A model generated the notes under the pieces. It ran no database searches, had not been told where the DNA came from, and saw nothing but the letters and a program-made list of their open reading frames with translations. From positions 1 to 10,858 of the forward strand of contig JASFRI010000121.1 in assembly GCA_050115015.1 (NCBI GenBank): 10,858 nucleotides of DNA, given 5' to 3'. The translations under genes and the position numbers were made by a program. The stretch is from JASFRI01 sp050115015 (lineage in GTDB: Bacteria; Acidobacteriota; Polarisedimenticolia; CBDVAL01). Shown one piece after another: positions 7,049 to 10,858 of the stretch; the stretch's first letter is position 1; each line of letters opens with the position of its first letter.

Positions 7049-7824
7049 CGCCGCTCCGCGCACTCGTCGTCGACGACGAGCCGGCCGCCCGCCGTGGACT
7101 GCGGCTACTGCTCGACCGTGAGCCGGGGGTGGAGGTGGTCGGCGAGAGCGGCGACGGCGACGCCGCGCTGGCGGACATCGAGGCCCTCGGGCCCGATCTG
7201 GTCTTCCTGGACGTCCAGATGCCGGGGAAGAACGGCTTCGAGGTGCTTGCCGACGTTCCACCGGAGCGGAGACCTCACGTGATCTTCGTCACCGCCCACG
7301 ACCACTACGCCCTGGAGGCGTTCCGGGTGCACGCCCTCGACTACCTCCTCAAACCGTTCTCCGACGGACGTTTCCGGGAGGCGCTGGCGCACGCACGGGA
7401 GCAGCTGTACGGCCGCGACATGGGCGCGATCCGGGACCGCCTCGAGGCGTTCCTGAACCGGGTTTCCCGGCGGGTGGTGGACCGGAGGCGACCCGATCGC
7501 CTGGCGGTGAAGACGGGCGAGCGGGTTCTCCTGATCGACCCGGCCCGGATCCGCTGGATCGAGGCGAAGCAGGACTACGCCGAGCTGCACACGGCGGACG
7601 GGACCTACCTGATCCGGCGCACGATGCGGGAGCTCGAGGACGAGCTGGATCCGGCGCGCTTCTTCCGCATCCACCGTTCGACCCTGGTCAACCTTCGGGA
7701 GATCGTGGAGCTGCGGCCGCTGTTCCGTGGCGACTACGACGTCCTGCTCCGGGATGGCTCGGCGCTACGGCTCTCCCGACGGCGTCGCGAGGCGCTTGCA
7801 CGGGCCCTCGGCCAGGCGATCTGA
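7045..7824 (+). CDS. LytTR-family response regulator
   Basis: A 259-residue DNA-binding response regulator. The receiver domain (1-~120) has the acidic pair Asp10/Asp11, phospho-acceptor Asp56 in LVFLDVQMPGKNGFE, Thr83 in FVTAHD, and Lys103 in LLKPF, so it should be phosphorylatable. A linker (~121-149) leads to a LytTR domain (~150-257) with the usual motifs IRWIEAKQDYAELHT, YLIRRTM and FFRIHRSTLVNL. It starts with TTG at 7045; TTGA overlaps the histidine kinase stop by 4 bases, and translation from here gives an intact receiver start (LRALVVDDE). No separate ribosome site is obvious, which fits coupling. LytTR proteins usually bind paired direct repeats upstream of targets. The gene for the secreted repeat protein begins 122 bases downstream on the same strand and is the closest candidate target. 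Confidence 0.95.
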   Translation: MTPLRALVVDDEPAARRGLRLLLDREPGVEVVGESGDGDAALADIEALGPDLVFLDVQMPGKNGFEVLADVPPERRPHVIFVTAHDHYALEAFRVHALDYLLKPFSDGRFREALAHAREQLYGRDMGAIRDRLEAFLNRVSRRVVDRRRPDRLAVKTGERVLLIDPARIRWIEAKQDYAELHTADGTYLIRRTMRELEDELDPARFFRIHRSTLVNLREIVELRPLFRGDYDVLLRDGSALRLSRRRREALARALGQAI

Positions 7825-7946
7825 GCGTCCGGCCTCCCGCCCGGCCCGCCGTTCCCTCCGTTCGTCGCAAGAATGGTGTCGTGACATCGACCTCCCCGTA
7901 CTCTCCCCGAGAAGAACGAGATCCGCGGGAGAAAGGGAGAAGGAGG
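7825..7946 (+). promoter_or_regulatory. Intergenic leader with strong ribosome site before the repeat protein
   Basis: The 122 bases between the regulator and the repeat-protein gene end in a purine-rich run from about 7931. It contains AAAGGGAG (7932-7939), 7 nt before the ATG, and AGGAGG (7941-7946) directly touching the ATG. The first is the better placed ribosome site. I saw no confident -10/-35 pair and no terminator, so co-transcription with the two-component pair is possible. Confidence 0.5.
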
Positions 7947-9413
7947 ATGACACGCAACACAGATTCGAACCGATGGTCCTGGCTGTGCGTGGCGGTGCTC
8001 TGTCTGGCTGCCGGGGCGGCGATGGCCGCCGACGTTCCCTTCGAGGGCCGGGCGGAGTTCGGGGGGGACGGATTCACCATCCCGATGGCCTGGGGCGACG
8101 CGGATGGCGATGGAGATCTGGACCTGGCCGTGGGCAACCTGATCCAGCCGGGCTTCGCGTCCAACCAGCTCTGGCTGAACGACGGGGCCGGTGGCTTCAC
8201 GGTCCAGCCGGCCTTCGGCGCCGCGTTCACGTTCGCCGTGGCGTGGGGGGACTACGACAACGACGGCGACCTGGACATGGCCGTAGGGAACTACGGCGGC
8301 AACCGGCTCTTCGTCAACGACGGGCTGGGAGGCTTCACCGAGCAGATCCAGTTCGGAGGCGGACTCACCGTCGCGGTCGCCTGGGCCGACCCCGACCAGG
8401 ACGGGGATCTGGACCTGGCGGTGGGGAACGGCATCCTGGGCGTTGCCGACCAGAACTACCTCTACGTGAACAACGGAGACGGCACCTTCATGGAAGTGGC
8501 GGCGTTCGGCCAGGGACAGACGGATTCCCTTGCCTGGGGGGACTACGACAACGACGGCGACCCCGACCTGGCGGTCGGCAACGGTGGGTTCGGCTACCAG
8601 GAGCAGAACTACCTCTACGTGAACAACGGGGACGGCACGTTCACCGGAGTGCCCGCGTTCGGTGCCCTGGACACGGCCACCGTCTCGTGGGCGGATGCGA
8701 CCGGGGACGGCCTGCTGGATCTGGCAGTGGGCAACTGGGATGCCGGCCAGAACTACCTCTACGTCAACCAGGGCGACGGAAGCTTCACGTCCAGGGCCGC
8801 CTTCGGGTCGCGGGACACGAACACCGTGGCCTGGGGGGATTTCGATCTCGACGGGGACATGGACCTTGCCGTCGGAAACGGCGACTTCACCTCGGCGGAT
8901 CAGAACTACCTTTACGTGAACAACGGCAAGGGGCAGTTCACGGAGAAGCCTCGGTTCGGACTGGGGAGCACCGACAGCGTGGCGTGGGGTGATCCGGATG
9001 GCGATGGCGACCTCGACCTGGCGGTGGGTAACGAGCACTCACCGTATCAGAACGAGCTCTGGACCAACGAGATCGGGTCCGATCGCTTCCTCCGGCTCGA
9101 CCTGGTCGGCAGGTTCGCGGAGCTGGGCTCGGGTTACTCCAACCGTGACGCGGTCGGCGCCCGGGTCGCGGTGTACGATAGCGGTCATCTGGGGGAGGCG
9201 AATCACCTCCGGGGATACCAGCAGGTGAGCGCGACCGGGGGCTTCACCTCGCAGAACGAGCACACGCTGACCTTCGGTCTCGGGAAGCCCGGCAGCGTGG
9301 ACGTCCGGATCGAGTGGCCCGGCAGCGGCGGCTTCGCCATCCGGCAGTGTCTGTGGGGCCTGGACGAGGGCTCTCTGACGGTGGAGGAGTCCGACGCCGA
9401 CGGCTGTCCCTGA
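7947..9413 (+). CDS. Secreted FG-GAP/VCBS repeat protein with ASPIC/UnbV C-terminal domain (CRTAC-like)
   Basis: A 488-residue exported protein. The signal peptide has hydrophobic residues ~12-25 and an AMA-A cleavage site after residue 27. Seven repeats of 46-51 residues follow, each starting AWGD-like and ending AVGN, at 48, 99, 145, 196, 247, 295 and 346. They fit a seven-bladed integrin-like beta-propeller. Each contains a D-x-D-x-D-G-D-x-D calcium-type loop (for example DYDNDGDLD at 102-110); the fifth (DATGDGLLD, 250-258) is degenerate. Residues ~380-481 match ASPIC/UnbV: NRDAVGARVAVY, GGFTSQNEHTLTFGLG and VRIEWPGSGG. No lipobox, sorting signal or anchor was seen. Family members are extracellular and their role is mostly unknown, probably adhesion or binding of glycans or proteins. 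ATG at 7947 is chosen over an upstream GTG at 7881 because the signal peptide and ribosome site fit it. Confidence 0.93.
   Translation: MTRNTDSNRWSWLCVAVLCLAAGAAMAADVPFEGRAEFGGDGFTIPMAWGDADGDGDLDLAVGNLIQPGFASNQLWLNDGAGGFTVQPAFGAAFTFAVAWGDYDNDGDLDMAVGNYGGNRLFVNDGLGGFTEQIQFGGGLTVAVAWADPDQDGDLDLAVGNGILGVADQNYLYVNNGDGTFMEVAAFGQGQTDSLAWGDYDNDGDPDLAVGNGGFGYQEQNYLYVNNGDGTFTGVPAFGALDTATVSWADATGDGLLDLAVGNWDAGQNYLYVNQGDGSFTSRAAFGSRDTNTVAWGDFDLDGDMDLAVGNGDFTSADQNYLYVNNGKGQFTEKPRFGLGSTDSVAWGDPDGDGDLDLAVGNEHSPYQNELWTNEIGSDRFLRLDLVGRFAELGSGYSNRDAVGARVAVYDSGHLGEANHLRGYQQVSATGGFTSQNEHTLTFGLGKPGSVDVRIEWPGSGGFAIRQCLWGLDEGSLTVEESDADGCP
8070..9068 (+). repeat. Seven-unit coding tandem repeat of about 138-153 bases
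   Basis: The repeat protein's blades are also repeats at DNA level. A 28-base stretch encoding WGDYDNDGD is identical at 8244-8271 and 8535-8562, 97 codons apart. The segment beginning CAGAACTACCTCTACGTGAA is identical over 26 bases at 8451-8476 and 8604-8629, and near-identical at 8748 and 8901. The 153/144/153-base spacing suggests growth by whole-blade duplication or homogenisation between blades. Confidence 0.85.
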
Positions 9414-9451
9414 ACCGACTTGCCGGTTGTGTCTCCCGCGCAGCACCACGG

Positions 9452-9484
9452 GGGCCCGCGCGTTCCGGGGGGACGCGCGGGCCC
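9452..9484 (+). terminator. Strong GC hairpin downstream of the repeat-protein gene
   Basis: GGGCCCGCGCGT (9452-9463) and ACGCGCGGGCCC (9473-9484) are perfectly complementary, giving a 12-bp stem with a 9-base loop. It begins 38 bases after the stop at 9413. No U-run follows, so it is not a classical intrinsic terminator. In GC-rich genomes such hairpins often end or protect transcripts. Confidence 0.65.
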
Positions 9485-9793
9485 GACCCCCGTCCAATTC
9501 GCTCCACCCACCGGTGCCATGCACCCGCTCTCCCATCCTGACAGTGTGATGGTGCCGATGGGCAAGTCGATCGAGCTCCTCGACGCCAGCCGGTGTTCCG
9601 TGACCTCCGCTCTTCCTGCTGGGTCGGATCCGCGGTCGTGGACGTCTCTCCTCCCCCAGATGCCGGAAGGAGCGGTCTCTCCGGCCACAGCGGGCTTCTT
9701 GCCGGGGCAAACGCCGGCGTGCGACAATGACTGCATCCAGTCCACCATTCTGTCGAGGCCCTCGTGTCGGGGCCCCGTACGGGCCGGAGCGTC
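9485..9793. other. Intergenic stretch with no convincing gene
   Basis: About 310 bases after the hairpin are open in one plus and two minus frames, but none of the translations shows a known domain, a good ribosome site or consistent codon-position bias. Small inverted repeats are present, including the palindrome CCCGTACGGG near 9774-9783. The promoter of the downstream sensor gene is expected here, but I found no strong -10/-35 pair. A small RNA or a decayed gene cannot be excluded. Confidence 0.4.
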
Positions 9794-10858
9794 ATGCTCA
9801 GTTCACGCTCGCGAGCAAGATCCAGGACTGCCGGGTCCGAAGCGGACGATGCGGCGCGGGATCCGCGTTTCCGTGCCGCGCTCCGCCTGCCCGGGGAGGT
9901 CGTGGCGGTGGCCGTGGCCTACGCGGCACTGGTATGGGTCGGACAGCTCACCGCCATCGAGCCCGGGGCCGTCACGGCGGTCTATCCGTCTGCGGGTCTC
10001 GCGGTTGCCTGCGTGCTGGTCCGGGGGCGGCGGGTCTGGCCGGGTATCTGGATCGGGCACCTGATCGGCAATTCGTTGCCCTTTCTGGGCTCCGCCGGCC
10101 CGGTCCCGCCGGCCCATGTGATCGCCATCGGCGCGGTGACCTCGGTGGGCGCCACGCTCCAGGCCCTCGCGGGCGGTGAGCTGGTTCGCCGCTGGTCCGG
10201 GACCTCCTATCCGTTCGAGACCGTACGGGGCGTCTTCCGCTTTGCCGCGAGCGGCCTTCCGGCTTGTCTGATCTCCGCCAGTCTGGGAGTCAGCGCCCTA
10301 CGACTCGGCGGCATGCTGGCGAGAGGCGCCTCGCTCTACTCCTGGTGGACCTGGTATGTGGGCGATCTGATCGGCTATGTCGTGGTCGGCTCGGCCCTTG
10401 TGATCTGGATGGCCCGTCCCCGCCGTCCCCGGACCTGGAGCGGGCTTGAGGCCGCGGGCGTGCTCGTCGCCGCCGCGACCAGCGCGGCCATCGCCCTCGT
10501 CAACCCTTTCCCCCGGGGGGCCGGTAGCCTGATTCCCGTCTTCCTTCCCCTCCCGCTGATCATCTGGGCGGCGGTACGCCTGGACAAGCGGGTGGTTTCC
10601 GTGGCGGTCCTGGTCGTTGGCGCCGTGGCGATCGCGGCGACCAGGTCCGGTTCGGGCCCCTTCGTCGACGCCGATACCAACATGTCACTCATCTTCCTGG
10701 CCCTGTTCCTGGGGGTGCTGCAGATTTCCGGGCTCTCGCTCCGCGCCGCCTTCCTGCAGCTCTCCGACGCGCGGCTGGAGCTCAGCCGGCTCAACCAATC
10801 GATGGAAGAGGCCATCCTTCGTCGGACTGCGGAGCTGGAGGAGCAACGGCGGTTCCTG
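9794..10858 (+). CDS. MASE1-domain membrane sensor, N-terminal part (output domain beyond window)
   Basis: The first 355 codons of an integral-membrane sensor. After a basic N-terminus, eight to ten hydrophobic segments (~36-318) match the MASE1 pattern: AVYPSAGLAVACVLVRGRRVW (63-82), WPGIWIGHLIGN (82-93) and the signature WWTWYVGDLIGYVVVG (184-199). A charged helix (~325-355; LELSRLNQSMEEAILRR then TAELEEQRRFL) begins a coiled coil that in this family leads to PAS, histidine kinase or GGDEF/EAL output; which one is not visible. The ATG at 9794 has GGAG 4 nt upstream, a rather short gap. A GTG at 9764 is the main alternative, since the frame is open back to the TGA at 9728. MASE1 proteins sense unidentified membrane or envelope signals. 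The gene follows the hairpin and gap, so it is probably a separate transcript. Confidence 0.88.
   Translation, partial: MLSSRSRARSRTAGSEADDAARDPRFRAALRLPGEVVAVAVAYAALVWVGQLTAIEPGAVTAVYPSAGLAVACVLVRGRRVWPGIWIGHLIGNSLPFLGSAGPVPPAHVIAIGAVTSVGATLQALAGGELVRRWSGTSYPFETVRGVFRFAASGLPACLISASLGVSALRLGGMLARGASLYSWWTWYVGDLIGYVVVGSALVIWMARPRRPRTWSGLEAAGVLVAAATSAAIALVNPFPRGAGSLIPVFLPLPLIIWAAVRLDKRVVSVAVLVVGAVAIAATRSGSGPFVDADTNMSLIFLALFLGVLQISGLSLRAAFLQLSDARLELSRLNQSMEEAILRRTAELEEQRRFL

Noticed and set aside
7881..7946. Upstream GTG start for the repeat protein
   Set aside because: It would place 22 charged residues before a normal signal peptide. The ATG at 7947 has a purine-rich ribosome site.
8070..9068. 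Tandem repeat considered as a CRISPR array or other non-coding repeat
   Set aside because: The repeats stay in frame, vary at protein level as propeller blades do, and lie inside a complete gene with a signal peptide and an ASPIC/UnbV tail.
9203..9748. Minus-strand open frames over the end of the repeat protein and the gap
   Set aside because: They overlap a clear coding region, lack domains and ribosome sites, and differ in composition from real genes here.
9727..10179. Plus-strand open frames overlapping the start of the MASE1 gene
   Set aside because: They are out of frame with the MASE1 membrane segments and signature WYVGDLIGY. The true frame runs to the right edge without a stop.

Overview
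This is a GC-rich (about 70% by eye), gene-dense bacterial chromosomal window. It holds two multi-domain Ser/Thr protein kinases, one with a WD40/TolB-like propeller behind a single membrane helix. It also holds a LytS/LytR-type two-component pair, an FG-GAP/VCBS repeat protein with an ASPIC/UnbV tail, and a MASE1 membrane sensor. This mix is typical of Acidobacteriota and neighbouring deep-branching soil or sediment phyla; the assignment is an inference from gene content, not from a marker gene. No RNA gene, CRISPR array, insertion sequence or prophage gene was seen.

Layout: (1) 1-509, minus strand, N-terminal part of a Ser/Thr kinase running off the left edge. (2) 510-835, divergent intergenic region with two related palindromes and a possible leaderless start on each side. 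(3) 836-3016, plus strand, a dicarboxylate/amino-acid:cation symporter-like membrane domain fused through an extra helix to a periplasmic family-3 solute-binding domain. (4) 3042-5723, minus strand, convergent with the fusion, a complete 893-residue Ser/Thr kinase with C-terminal propeller. (5) 5724-5908, divergent promoter region with a leader hairpin. (6) 5909-7048 and 7045-7824, a membrane histidine kinase and a LytTR response regulator overlapping by 4 bases (TTGA). (7) 7947-9413, a secreted seven-repeat calcium-loop propeller protein, followed by a strong GC hairpin. (8) 9414-9793, a gap with no convincing gene. (9) 9794-10858, a MASE1 sensor truncated by the right edge.

The window is dominated by sensing and signalling. 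Two kinases flank the transporter-receptor fusion, and the two-component pair is transcribed toward the secreted repeat protein, which makes that gene a plausible target. The most unusual gene is the transporter-receptor fusion: both halves keep their fold signatures but lack several residues that define canonical glutamate/aspartate transport and amino-acid binding. It may be a receptor or a transporter for a different ligand.
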